Shown here one piece after another: positions 25,660-34,157 of a stretch of 56,783 bases of DNA. The stretch is taken from positions 1 through 56,783 of the forward strand of contig NZ_MVIF01000027.1 of assembly GCF_002086675.1 (NCBI RefSeq), given 5' to 3'. Positions within the stretch are counted from its first letter, which is position 1. Each line of letters begins with the position of its first letter. Under the pieces are notes generated by a model. That model made no database searches. It saw only the letters and a program-made list of their open reading frames with translations, and had not been told where the DNA came from. The position numbers and the translations under genes are program-made. This DNA comes from Mycobacterium persicum. Lineage in GTDB: Bacteria; Actinomycetota; Actinomycetes; Mycobacteriales; Mycobacteriaceae.

Positions 25660-26607
25660 TCAGATACGGCCGTTGGGGAAGATCGTCCTGACGGCTTGGG
25701 TGATGGTTTCGCGCGCGGTGGCCTCGTCGGAAGCTTGCAGCGACTCGATCACCATGATGTAGCGGCGGTCAGAGCCCACCACACCGGTCGACAGGTGCAT
25801 CCAGCTCGCCCCGATACAGCACATCCAGCCTTGTTTGACCGCGACCGGCTCCGCGTACAACCCGTCGGGAATGCCGAACCGCTGGGGGTAGCCGTCGACT
25901 CCGGTCGGGGTGGACCGGGCCAGGTCGTTCACGATGAAGCCGGCGCGGTCCAGCGGCAGTCCACCCGTGCCGTCGAGCAGCATCTCATAGTAACGGATCA
26001 AGTCGGGTGAGGTACTGATCGTGTTCCACCAGCGCCCGTCGCTGGGCGGCATGGTCGACGTCAGGCCATATCGGGCGGCGACTTGGGTGATGGTGGCGTC
26101 GCCGCCGAGCTGATTCCAGAACCTCTCGGCGGCGCCGTCGTCGGATGACCGCAGCATGAGGTCCAGGGCCTGGTGATCGTCTGCGGTGAGGGTGAGTTTG
26201 CCCTGTGATTCCTGCAGCAGCAGCTGGTCGGCGATGAACAGCTTGGACACCGAGGCGGTCGCGATGATCGAGTTGTTGCCGTTGGAGACCAGTTGCCGGG
26301 TCGCGCGATCGAGAACGGCGACCGACAACGTGGCGCCCTTAGCCGCGGCCTCGTCGGTCGCCTGCTGGATGCGTTCCTGCACTCCGCTCAACCCGGCGCC
26401 GGGCAGCAGCGCATCCGGTGCGCCGGGCGGGGCGATCGCCCGCAACAACAGCTCGACGAGCTGCTGTTGCGGCTGGGCGGGGTAATGCGACGCGCTGTGA
26501 TCAGGCGTGCTGTATGCCTTCGCCTGTACCTTTGCCTCACACGCCGCAACCACGACCAATGCCACCGCCGCCGCGGCGGTCAGCATCGTAAGCGGCCGTG
26601 CTCGCAT
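25660..26607 (-). CDS. lppW: Lipoprotein LppW, serine-hydrolase-fold protein
   Basis: 315-aa predicted lipoprotein. The signal peptide ends in a lipobox-like VVVAAC (Cys ~23). The rest resembles a beta-lactamase-fold protein: ATASVSKLFIADQLL carries an SxxK-like SVSK motif, and LMLRSSDDGAAERFW matches the helical domain of such proteins. Whether it is catalytic is unclear because a KTG motif is not evident. ATG 26607 is the first start with a proper signal peptide. It is convergent with trmD and divergent from rplS. By position and length it is M. tuberculosis Rv2905c (lppW). Confidence 0.88.
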   Translation of the reverse strand: MRARPLTMLTAAAAVALVVVAACEAKVQAKAYSTPDHSASHYPAQPQQQLVELLLRAIAPPGAPDALLPGAGLSGVQERIQQATDEAAAKGATLSVAVLDRATRQLVSNGNNSIIATASVSKLFIADQLLLQESQGKLTLTADDHQALDLMLRSSDDGAAERFWNQLGGDATITQVAARYGLTSTMPPSDGRWWNTISTSPDLIRYYEMLLDGTGGLPLDRAGFIVNDLARSTPTGVDGYPQRFGIPDGLYAEPVAVKQGWMCCIGASWMHLSTGVVGSDRRYIMVIESLQASDEATARETITQAVRTIFPNGRI

Positions 26608-26950
26608 CCTTCTCCTCTTGCATCTTCCGGCATCGCGAAGACGTGCAGGTGGGCGGCCGCATTGCCATGTGCCCGGGCATCACGCAAAAGTGCGGGTCCG
26701 ACTCATGCGGTTTGACCCCGTTCATATGTACCATTCGCCGGTGCTTGCTGGCGGGCGTGAACCGCGCGGATTTCCTGTGATTTTCATGGCACGCACGGCG
26801 TCTGGCACAATTGACCAGTTGTCCGCGCAGGCCGAGTGTCCTCGCTTGCTGCGGTATACAGCCATAAGCCCGTATCCATCGGCTTGATAAGCGCCTCACG
26901 CCCGCGTGTCGGCGGTTCACCAGGCCGCGAACCGGAGGAAGTGTCTTTCC
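26608..26950. promoter_or_regulatory. Divergent intergenic region lppW / rplS
   Basis: About 340 bp without a gene. TCTGGCACAAT (26801-26811), 140 nt before rplS, repeats the motif found upstream of rpsP and is the best promoter candidate. A 6-bp hairpin CGGTTC / GAACCG (26913-26934) abuts the GGAGG ribosome-binding site of rplS and could affect its translation. I see nothing clear for lppW. Confidence 0.45.
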
Positions 26951-27292
26951 ATGAACAGGCTGGACTTCGTCGACAAGGCGTCGCTGCGCGACGACATCCC
27001 GGCCTTCAGCCCGGGTGACACCATCAACGTGCACGTCAAGGTCATCGAGGGCGCCAAGGAGCGTATCCAGGTGTTCAAGGGCGTGGTGATCCGCCGGCAG
27101 GGCGGAGGTATCCGCGAGACGTTCACGGTGCGTAAGGAAAGCTACGGTGTCGGCGTCGAACGGACTTTCCCGGTGCATTCGCCGACCATCGACCACATCG
27201 AGGTGGTGACGCGCGGCGACGTTCGCCGCGCCAAGCTGTACTACCTGCGGGAGCTTCGCGGCAAGAAGGCCAAGATCAAGGAGAAGCGCTGA
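26951..27292 (+). CDS. rplS: 50S ribosomal protein L19
   Basis: 113-aa large-subunit protein L19 located at the 30S-50S interface. Diagnostic segments include [58 protein letters not shown] and [22 protein letters not shown] 26951 follows GGAGG. The length equals that of the M. tuberculosis protein. lepB follows 78 bp downstream on the same strand. Confidence 0.98.
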   Translation: MNRLDFVDKASLRDDIPAFSPGDTINVHVKVIEGAKERIQVFKGVVIRRQGGGIRETFTVRKESYGVGVERTFPVHSPTIDHIEVVTRGDVRRAKLYYLRELRGKKAKIKEKR

Positions 27293-27370
27293 CCGGCGCT
27301 GCCGTGGTGACCGGGCGGCCCCGACACGCCAGTCGCAAAGGACGCGGCGTGTGCTGGCTACGCTGATCCC

Positions 27371-28234
27371 GTGACCGAAACCACGGACTCCCCGTCTGAG
27401 CGCGAGCCCGGCGCTGGTCAGCCGGAATCGAAGGCGTCTGGCCCCGAATCTGACACCACCGGCGCGACAGCCCCGCCGGCCGGCGCGGCCGAGTCCGCAG
27501 AAGCCGACAACGGTCAAGCCAAGCCGGCCAAGAAGTCGACGCTGCGGGAACTTGCCACGCTGACGGTGATCGCGGTGGTGCTCTACTACGTCATGTTGAC
27601 GTTCGTGGCGCGTCCTTATCTGATTCCTTCGGAATCGATGGAGCCCACCCTGCACGGGTGTTCGACCTGCGTCGGTGACCGCATTCTGGTGGATAAGCTC
27701 ACCTACCGCTTCAGCTCGCCCAAACCCGGCGACGTCATCGTCTTCAGAGGACCGCCCTCGTGGAACGTTGGTTACAAGTCGATTCGCTCGAGCAATACGC
27801 TGGTGCGCTGGATGCAGAACGCGCTGTCGTTCATCGGTTTCGTGCCTCCTGACGAAAACGACCTGGTGAAACGCGTCATCGCGGTCGGTGGACAAACGGT
27901 CCAGTGCCGCTCCGACACCGGCCTGACAGTCAACGGCAAACCCCTCAAGGAGCCGTACCTCGATCCCTCCACCATGATGGCCGACCCGTCGGTCTACCCC
28001 TGCCTGGGCAGCGAGTTCGGCCCGGTGACCGTTCCGCCCGGGCGAGTGTGGGTGATGGGCGACAACCGGACCCATTCGGCGGATTCCCGCGCGCACTGTC
28101 CGATGATGTGCACCGGGGATCCCATGGCGGGCACGGTGCCGATATCCAACGTGATCGGCAAGGCCCGCTTCATCGTGTGGCCGCCGTCGCGATGGGGTGT
28201 GGTGCGGTCGGTGAACCCGCAACAAGGGCAGTAG
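27371..28234 (+). CDS. lepB: Signal peptidase I LepB
   Basis: Membrane Ser/Lys protease that removes Sec and Tat signal peptides. A long acidic, Ala/Pro/Glu-rich cytosolic N-terminus (residues 1-55) precedes one membrane helix (about 60-80). The catalytic Ser89 lies in [11 protein letters not shown] and the general base Lys167 in [11 protein letters not shown]; the box [15 protein letters not shown] is also present. The length is 287 aa, close to M. tuberculosis LepB. GTG 27371 is the annotated-type start. rnhB begins 13 bp downstream, so these genes are probably co-transcribed. Confidence 0.97.
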   Translation: MTETTDSPSEREPGAGQPESKASGPESDTTGATAPPAGAAESAEADNGQAKPAKKSTLRELATLTVIAVVLYYVMLTFVARPYLIPSESMEPTLHGCSTCVGDRILVDKLTYRFSSPKPGDVIVFRGPPSWNVGYKSIRSSNTLVRWMQNALSFIGFVPPDENDLVKRVIAVGGQTVQCRSDTGLTVNGKPLKEPYLDPSTMMADPSVYPCLGSEFGPVTVPPGRVWVMGDNRTHSADSRAHCPMMCTGDPMAGTVPISNVIGKARFIVWPPSRWGVVRSVNPQQGQ

Positions 28235-28247
28235 CCATGGCTGGACT

Positions 28248-28967
28248 ATGAATAGAACCTGGCCACCACGGACGGTGATCCGCAAAGCTGGGGGTTTGCG
28301 CACCCTGGAATCCGCACTGCACCGCAGCGGGCTGGGTCCGGTCGCAGGGGTGGACGAGGTGGGGCGCGGCGCCTGCGCCGGTCCGCTGGTGGTGGCAGCG
28401 TGCGTGCTGGGCCCGAATCGCTTGGAAAGCCTTGCCGCCCTGGATGATTCGAAGAAGCTTACCGAGAAGGCGCGGGAGAAGCTGTTTCCATTGATCTGCC
28501 GCTATGCCCTGGCCTACCACGTGGTGTTCATCCCGTCGGTCGAGGTCGACCGGCGCGGTGTGCACGTGGCCAACATCGAAGGCATGCGGCGCGCGGTCGC
28601 CGGGCTGGCGGTGCGACCCGGCTACGTGCTCAGCGACGGCTTCCGAGTGCCCGGGTTGCCCATGCCATCGCTGCCGGTGATCGGGGGCGACGCGGCGGCC
28701 GCGTGCATTGCCGCGGCCAGCGTGCTGGCGAAGGTCAGCAGAGACCGATTGATGGTCACGATGGACGCGCAGTACCCGGGATACGGTTTCGCCGAGCATA
28801 AGGGCTACAGCACACCCGCGCACACCCTCGCGCTGGCCCGGCTGGGTCCCTGCCCGGAGCATCGTTACTCCTTTATCAACGTCCGCCGGGTTGCGGACGG
28901 ATCGGACGTCCGGGTGGTGGCCGAGTGCGATCCGGACCCTCCGGAAGAGCGTGGCGAAGTCCGGTGA
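28248..28967 (+). CDS. rnhB: Ribonuclease HII
   Basis: Type 2 RNase H that cuts RNA in RNA-DNA hybrids and removes single ribonucleotides. Active-site acidic residues are in [15 protein letters not shown], in LDDSKKL and in [11 protein letters not shown]; the segment [16 protein letters not shown] and the C-terminal [14 protein letters not shown] are conserved. ATG 28248 gives [16 protein letters not shown], as in mycobacterial orthologues. At 239 aa the C-terminal tail seems shorter than the ~264-aa M. tuberculosis protein; the tail is not part of the catalytic fold. Confidence 0.96.
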   Translation: MNRTWPPRTVIRKAGGLRTLESALHRSGLGPVAGVDEVGRGACAGPLVVAACVLGPNRLESLAALDDSKKLTEKAREKLFPLICRYALAYHVVFIPSVEVDRRGVHVANIEGMRRAVAGLAVRPGYVLSDGFRVPGLPMPSLPVIGGDAAAACIAAASVLAKVSRDRLMVTMDAQYPGYGFAEHKGYSTPAHTLALARLGPCPEHRYSFINVRRVADGSDVRVVAECDPDPPEERGEVR

Positions 28968-29098
28968 GGAAAGATGGTGCGCGAGTTCTCGACGCGGCGA
29001 CGTTTCGCGCCGTGTAGCGCTCAGGGCTCGGCGGGACCCTGGGCCGGGAAGTCAGGCATATTGGCTGGGAGAAGGACGTCTGAGCAGATGAGTGGCAG

Positions 29099-29404
29099 AT
29101 GAGTGCAGAGGATCTCGAAAAGTACGAAACCGAGATGGAGCTCTCGCTGTACCGCGAATACAAGGACATCGTCGGCCAGTTCAGCTATGTCGTGGAAACG
29201 GAGCGACGCTTTTACCTGGCGAACAGTGTGGAGATGGTGCCGCGTAACGCCGACGGCGAGGTGTATTTCGAGCTGCGGCTGGCCGACGCCTGGGTATGGG
29301 ATATGTACCGGCCCGCTCGGTTCGTCAAGCAGGTGCGGGTGGTCACCTTCAAGGACGTCAACATCGAGGAAGTCGAGAAGCCTGAGCTGCGGCTGCCTGA
29401 ATAA
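29099..29404 (+). CDS. DUF2469 protein (Rv2901c-like, 101 aa)
   Basis: Highly conserved actinobacterial protein of unknown function, same length as Rv2901c. It reads MSAEDLEKYETEMELSLYRE, followed by VVETERRFYLANSVEMVPR and DAWVWDMYRPARFVKQVRV. ATG 29099 is chosen for this N-terminus. In M. tuberculosis it lies between rnhB and fdhF; here the next gene downstream is an opposing GAF-ANTAR regulator and fdhF is absent. Confidence 0.93.
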   Translation: MSAEDLEKYETEMELSLYREYKDIVGQFSYVVETERRFYLANSVEMVPRNADGEVYFELRLADAWVWDMYRPARFVKQVRVVTFKDVNIEEVEKPELRLPE

Positions 29405-29415
29405 CCGCTGAATAA

Positions 29416-29454
29416 CCGCGGTGTGGCCGCGCGGCTCTTCGGCAGAGACCGCGG
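29416..29454. terminator. Possible bidirectional terminator
   Basis: Inverted repeat CCGCGGT (29416-29422) / ACCGCGG (29448-29454) with an inner GCCGCGCGGC palindrome, between the convergent DUF2469 gene and GAF-ANTAR gene. It lacks a T tract, as is common in mycobacteria. Confidence 0.35.
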
Positions 29455-29455
29455 A

Positions 29456-30205
29456 TTACTGATCGTGGGGCGGCAGCTGGCCCCGGTTCTCGATTACCTT
29501 GCGCGCCACGTCCGCCAATTTGATATTCAGGCCCTGGGAATGGCGCCGTAGCACGTCGAACGCGTGGTCCTCGGTCATGTCGTGCAGCAACATCAGCATG
29601 CCGACCGCCTTGCCGATTTCGCGGTTGCTGAGCAGCCCCCGGCGCAGGCTGGCGGCGTCTTCCCCGTGGGCGATGGCGTTGACGGCCACGCTGGCGAACG
29701 ACGCCAGCACCGCCGCCCGCCCGGCGGATTCGGTGTCGAAGCGGTTGGGGGCATCGGCGAACAGGTTGAGTGCGGCGGCCTTGCGTTTGTCGATTTGCAG
29801 CCGGAAGCCCATGGCGCCGCGCACCGGCGTATCGGCGACCAGGGCGGCCGCGAACTTGGGCCACTGGCTGGGCGTGGTCAGGTCCGTTTCGATCTGCGGG
29901 GTTTCTTCCTCGATCGCGTCGATGCACGGGCCGTCGCCGGCGCGCCGTTCGATTTCGTCGATGCGCTGTGCCAACCGGTCGCTGGCGCCGACAGTGACGT
30001 AGCGGTCATTGGTCTTGACCAGCATGCTGGCGTGGTCGCAGCCGGGAACGATCAATGTCGCCGCGACACAGATGGCGGCGTAGATTTCGGACGGATTTGC
30101 CCCTTGATAGATGATCTCGGCCAAGGCGGAAAAGACGGTGGCCGGATCGGCCATCGTCGCGCCCGATGTCGAGCCCTGGGAGCTGCGCTTCGGTGCGCCC
30201 GCCAC
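29456..30205 (-). CDS. GAF and ANTAR domain protein (249 aa)
   Basis: Sensor-type antiterminator. A GAF domain occupies about residues 35-170 (IYAAICVAATLIVPGCDHASMLV region, then RAGDGPCIDAIEEE). The C-terminal ANTAR RNA-binding domain is clear: LLSNREIGKAVGMLMLLHDM followed by HAFDVLRRHSQGLNIKLADVARKVIE. ANTAR proteins bind paired hairpins in nascent RNA and prevent termination; in M. tuberculosis Rv1626 and Rv0431-type relatives are known for lipid and redox genes. The gene is not at this place in the M. tuberculosis order. It is followed upstream on the same strand by a WS/DGAT gene whose stop lies 75 bp away. Confidence 0.9.
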   Translation of the reverse strand: MAGAPKRSSQGSTSGATMADPATVFSALAEIIYQGANPSEIYAAICVAATLIVPGCDHASMLVKTNDRYVTVGASDRLAQRIDEIERRAGDGPCIDAIEEETPQIETDLTTPSQWPKFAAALVADTPVRGAMGFRLQIDKRKAAALNLFADAPNRFDTESAGRAAVLASFASVAVNAIAHGEDAASLRRGLLSNREIGKAVGMLMLLHDMTEDHAFDVLRRHSQGLNIKLADVARKVIENRGQLPPHDQ

Positions 30206-30280
30206 GTCCCTCCCTCACATCAGCCGCCGAGACCCCCGCCCCGGCGTGCTGGCCGTAGACTACCGGCCGCGGTTATCTGC

Positions 30281-31639
30281 TCAGGCTCCGACAGCACGTT
30301 CCAACTCTTTCAGCGATGTCTCCAGGTGGCCCAGCATGCGCTGCAGATGTGGCACGCTGCGTCTGCACCCGACGAGCCCGAAGTCCAGATTACCGGCGTT
30401 GTTGGTGACCGTGATGTTCATTGCCTGACCGTCGAGGGCGATGGACAGCGGATAATTGCCGACCAGCTGTGCGCCCCGCCAATACAGTGGTTCGGCGGCA
30501 CCCGGCACATTCGAGATGACGATGTTGAATGGTGGCGGAGCGGTGGCAACGAACCCGGGAATCAGGCCGAAGACCAGACCGCCGGTGAGGAAAACCGACA
30601 ATGCCAGCTGCTGGACGCGGGGCAGCTGGCTGAACACTTCCTTGTTGTCGCGCATCGACTGGTTGATGGCGTACAGACGCACCGCGGGGTCCTCGACATG
30701 GGTACTGAGGTTGCACAAGACCGTGCCCACCATGTTTCCGCCGCGCTCGGCGTCGCCTTCCTTTCGCAGGCTCACCGGGACCATGGCGATCAGCGGCGTG
30801 TCGGGCAGTGCGTGCTGGTCGATCAGATAGGCGCGCAGGGCGCCGGCCGACATGGCCAGCACGACGTCGTTGACGGTCACGTCGGCGGCGTTCTTGACCG
30901 CCTTGATTCGATCCAGCGACCATGACTGTGCCGCGACCCGCCGCGCGCCGCCGATCCGGACGTTGAACATGGTCTTGGGAGCCCGGAACGGCAGCGTGAG
31001 TTGCTGCTCCAGCAAGCCGGCACGTGCCAATGACAGCGTCGACGGCGCCAGGGCCGCCGCCGATCCGACCGTCTGGGTGAGCAGCTTAAGCGGTGAAGAT
31101 TTCCGGCCGGTGTTGGTGCGTTCTCGCGGCTTCAGCGTCCACGGCACCCGGATCTCGTCGTCGTCGGGGTCTGTGGTCAATGCCCGCTGCATCAACTTCT
31201 GCGCCGACACACCGTCTTGCAGGGAATGGTGGAACTTGACGTAGACCGCGTAGCGGCCGTCGTTGAGGCCTTCCACCAGATGTGCTTCCCACAGCGGCCG
31301 GTGCCGGTCGAGCAGGCTGCCGTGCAGCCGCGAGGCCAGCTCCAGCAGCTCGCGTACCCGGCCCGGCCGAGGCAACGCGGACCGGCGAAAGTGGTAGTCG
31401 AGTTCGACGTTCTTGTCGAAAGTCCACGCAAGATTGGTGACAGCGCTGAAGAACGCCGGATGCTTGCGGAACATCGGCTGGATATCGGTGCACTGAAGCA
31501 TGGCTTCGTAGGCTTCGGTGACGAAGTTTTCGTCAGCATGCTCGGGCGGCTGGAAGAGTTGCAGGGCCCCGACGTGCATCGGATGTTCGCGCGATTCGCC
31601 GAGCAGGAACATCGAATCGGTCGGTGTTATCAGCTTCAT
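30281..31639 (-). CDS. Wax ester synthase / diacylglycerol acyltransferase (WS/DGAT)
   Basis: Acyl-CoA-dependent O-acyltransferase that makes triacylglycerol or wax esters. The catalytic HHxxxDG motif is intact as HHSLQDG (about residue 130, in VKFHHSLQDGVSA). The N-terminus MKLITPTDSMFLLGESREHPMH and later PLIAMVPVSLR, NMVGTVLCNLSTH and FNIVISNVPGAAEPLYW are family marks. I chose ATG 31639 because the longer frame (31696) adds an unrelated leader and GGGAGACGG lies before this start. The length is 452 aa. Mycobacteria have many paralogues, so the exact orthologue cannot be named. It is divergent from the epimerase gene across 125 bp. Confidence 0.93.
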   Translation of the reverse strand: MKLITPTDSMFLLGESREHPMHVGALQLFQPPEHADENFVTEAYEAMLQCTDIQPMFRKHPAFFSAVTNLAWTFDKNVELDYHFRRSALPRPGRVRELLELASRLHGSLLDRHRPLWEAHLVEGLNDGRYAVYVKFHHSLQDGVSAQKLMQRALTTDPDDDEIRVPWTLKPRERTNTGRKSSPLKLLTQTVGSAAALAPSTLSLARAGLLEQQLTLPFRAPKTMFNVRIGGARRVAAQSWSLDRIKAVKNAADVTVNDVVLAMSAGALRAYLIDQHALPDTPLIAMVPVSLRKEGDAERGGNMVGTVLCNLSTHVEDPAVRLYAINQSMRDNKEVFSQLPRVQQLALSVFLTGGLVFGLIPGFVATAPPPFNIVISNVPGAAEPLYWRGAQLVGNYPLSIALDGQAMNITVTNNAGNLDFGLVGCRRSVPHLQRMLGHLETSLKELERAVGA

Positions 31640-31764
31640 ATCCGTCTCCCGCGGTAGGCCTGTACACGCGGGATAGCCACCCGCAGCGTGTGGCACACAT
31701 TAGTCGGACATCAGCCGGACCGGTCGAGCGTTTGGGCGCCGGCGTCACGGGGGAATCCGAGGTC

Positions 31765-32745
31765 ATGGGAGTTACCGTCGCCGTTACCGGGCCGACCGGA
31801 GAGATCGGCATCTCGGCGGTGACGGCGCTCGAGCGAGAACCCGCGGTGGAGAAGATTGTCGGGATGGCGCGCCGGCCGTTCGACCCGGCAGTGCACGGAT
31901 GGACGAAAACCGTTTATCAGCAGGGCGACATCCTAGATCGCGACATGGTGGACGCGTTGGTCGCACGGGCCGATGTGGTAGTCCACCTGGCGTTCATCAT
32001 CATGGGCTCACGCGCGGAGAGTGCCCGGGTCAACCTGGAGGGCACCCGAAACGTGTTCGAGGCCACGGTTGCCGCGCGACGGCCGCGGCGGCTGGTCTAT
32101 ACGTCCTCGGTGGCCGCATATGGCTACCACTCCGACAACCCGGTACCACTGACCGAGGACACGCCCGCCCGCGGATCGCCCGAGCACTACTACTCCGAGC
32201 AGAAGGCGGCCTGCGAGGCTGAACTGGCCGAAATCACCAAAGGCTCGTCACTGCAGGTGTTCGTCCTGCGGCCATGCATCGTCGCCGGACCCGAGGCTCA
32301 CGCGTTGGCCGAGGCGATGCCATGCAACCAGCTGCCGGCCCCGGTGCGGGCGTTGAGCAAGGCGCTACCGATGTTGAAGCCGATCGTGCCCGATCCCGGT
32401 TTTCCGCTGCAGCTGGTGCACCACGACGACGTCGCGGCCGCTATTGCGTTGGCTGCCACCGCTCCGGTACCGCCGGGGGCATACAACATCGCGGCCGACG
32501 GCACGGTGACGGTGACGGACGTGGCCAAGGCGCTGGGCGGGCGCCCGGTACGGGTGCCCGCCGCCGCGGCCTCGGCGGCTTCGGCGGCAATCTCGCGATT
32601 GCCGTTGGTCCCTTCGCTGTTCGAATGGCTGCATGTCGCACGAACCTCGGTGGTGATGGACACCACCAAGGCCAAACGCGACCTCGGTTGGCGCCCGACG
32701 CACTCCTCGGCGGAGACCTTGGCGGCGCTGGCGTCCGCCGTCTGA
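31765..32745 (+). CDS. NAD(P)-dependent epimerase/dehydratase-like SDR protein
   Basis: 326-aa extended short-chain dehydrogenase. The dinucleotide-binding motif VTGPTGEIG (residues ~7-15) stands in place of TGGxGxxG; the catalytic Tyr-Lys equivalent lies in EHYYSEQKAACE, after the conserved LVYTSSVAAYG. The C-terminal half binds the sugar or lipid substrate. ATG 31765 is preferred because the frame above it overlaps the promoter and the WS/DGAT start. Family members act on nucleotide sugars or steroid-like substrates. The neighbouring acyltransferase suggests a lipid connection, but this is only context. Confidence 0.82.
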   Translation: MGVTVAVTGPTGEIGISAVTALEREPAVEKIVGMARRPFDPAVHGWTKTVYQQGDILDRDMVDALVARADVVVHLAFIIMGSRAESARVNLEGTRNVFEATVAARRPRRLVYTSSVAAYGYHSDNPVPLTEDTPARGSPEHYYSEQKAACEAELAEITKGSSLQVFVLRPCIVAGPEAHALAEAMPCNQLPAPVRALSKALPMLKPIVPDPGFPLQLVHHDDVAAAIALAATAPVPPGAYNIAADGTVTVTDVAKALGGRPVRVPAAAASAASAAISRLPLVPSLFEWLHVARTSVVMDTTKAKRDLGWRPTHSSAETLAALASAV

Positions 32746-32838
32746 CGCCGGTTGGCGGGGGCGACGGCCGTGGATCGGGTACGTTGAGGCCGTGTTTGCG
32801 CGCTCGGCCGCGGCGTCAGCGGAACCTGAAATGGCCCG

Positions 32839-33660
32839 GTGAGGCGCGTAACGGCACGCCGGCGGGTTAAGCGCTTCGCCGCCGATCAAGTGGGCACCCG
32901 ACCGGAAACCCTGGTGGTCGAGGAGCCGCTGGAGATTCGCGTCGATGGTGTGCCGGTGACCGTGACCATGCGCACGCCTGGCTCGGATTTCGAACTGGCG
33001 CAAGGGTTTTTGCTTACCGAAGGCGTGATTGCCGGTCGCGCCGATGTGCTGACGGTTCGGTACTGCGATGGCCGCGGTGCGGATCGGGTGAACACCTACA
33101 ACGTTCTCGACGTGACGCTGGCACCCGGGGTGCGCCGGCCCGACCTCGACGTCACCCGCAACTTCTACACCACCTCGTCGTGCGGCGTATGCGGCAAGGC
33201 TTCTCTGGAAGCGGTGCGGCTGATCAGCCAGTTCTCGCCGGGTGACGATCCCGCCACCGTCACCGTCGCGACCCTGAAGGCGATGCCCGGCCGACTTCGC
33301 GCTGCCCAAAAAGTGTTCGCCCGCACCGGCGGGCTGCACGCCGCGGCGTTATTCGGCGTGGACGGCACCATGTTTGCCGTGCGCGAAGACATCGGCCGGC
33401 ACAACGCGGTCGACAAGGTCATCGGCTGGGCATTGCAACAGGACCGGGTGCCGCTGGCGGCGTCGGCGCTGCTGGTCAGCGGCCGGGCATCGTTCGAGCT
33501 GACCCAGAAGGCGCTGATGGCCGGGATTCCGGTGTTGGCCGCGGTTTCCGCGCCGTCGTCGCTGGCGGTTTCGCTGGCCGAGGAGTCCGGGATCACGCTG
33601 GTGGCCTTCCTGCGGGAGGACTCGATGAACGTCTATACCCGGCCCGACCGCATCACTTAG
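32839..33660 (+). CDS. fdhD: Formate dehydrogenase sulfurtransferase FdhD
   Basis: Sulfurtransferase needed to sulfurate the molybdenum cofactor of formate dehydrogenase. The Cys pair lies in [14 protein letters not shown] (about residues 114-127). Other marks are [15 protein letters not shown] and [24 protein letters not shown] 32839 gives 273 aa, near the length of M. tuberculosis FdhD (Rv2899c). In M. tuberculosis the fdhF gene stands next to it; here it is replaced by three unrelated genes, and no formate dehydrogenase is in the window. FdhD may serve an enzyme encoded elsewhere. Confidence 0.95.
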   Translation: MRRVTARRRVKRFAADQVGTRPETLVVEEPLEIRVDGVPVTVTMRTPGSDFELAQGFLLTEGVIAGRADVLTVRYCDGRGADRVNTYNVLDVTLAPGVRRPDLDVTRNFYTTSSCGVCGKASLEAVRLISQFSPGDDPATVTVATLKAMPGRLRAAQKVFARTGGLHAAALFGVDGTMFAVREDIGRHNAVDKVIGWALQQDRVPLAASALLVSGRASFELTQKALMAGIPVLAAVSAPSSLAVSLAEESGITLVAFLREDSMNVYTRPDRIT

Positions 33661-33779
33661 CTGGATGTGATCGGCGTTCTTGGGGATGAACGCGCGACTG
33701 TGGATAACTGCGCCATTCCGGGGTGCCGCGGGGTCCGGTGGTGCCTTGGCTGTCGGGAGTGGCATGCAGATTGACCGGC

Positions 33780-34157
33780 ATGACGACGCAGAGGACTTTG
33801 ACGAGGGCCCAGCTTGGGGCGCTGGGTGAGCAACTGGCCGTGGACCATCTGACCGGTCTGGGGTTGCGGATCTTGAATCGCAACTGGCGCTGCCGGTACG
33901 GCGAACTCGATGTGATCGCCTGCGATCCGGGCGCCCGGTCGGTGGTGTTTGTCGAGGTCAAGACCCGCACCGGCGACGGCTATGGCGGGTTGGCGCACGC
34001 GGTGACCCAGCCGAAGGTTCGCCGACTCCGTCGGCTGGCCGGGCTGTGGTTGGCCGGGCAGGACCAACGCTGGGCCGCGGTCCGCATCGATGTGATCGGG
34101 GTGCGGATCGGCCGGCGGCGGGTACCGGAGCTCACCCACCTCAAGGGGATCGGCTGA
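33780..34157 (+). CDS. YraN/UPF0102 family nuclease-like protein (Rv2898c-like)
   Basis: 125-aa protein with the restriction-endonuclease-like fold of UPF0102: GALGEQLAVDHLTGLGLRIL, NWRCRYGELDVIACD and VVFVEVKTRTGDGYG show the E, D and ExK acidic/lysine active-site pattern. ATG 33780 is chosen because MTTQRTLTRAQLGALGE is the family N-terminus; the frame runs 19 codons further upstream without support. Its stop overlaps the comM start (TGATG). It sits with comM and dprA, as in many bacteria, which suggests a DNA-processing role. Confidence 0.9.
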   Translation: MTTQRTLTRAQLGALGEQLAVDHLTGLGLRILNRNWRCRYGELDVIACDPGARSVVFVEVKTRTGDGYGGLAHAVTQPKVRRLRRLAGLWLAGQDQRWAAVRIDVIGVRIGRRRVPELTHLKGIG

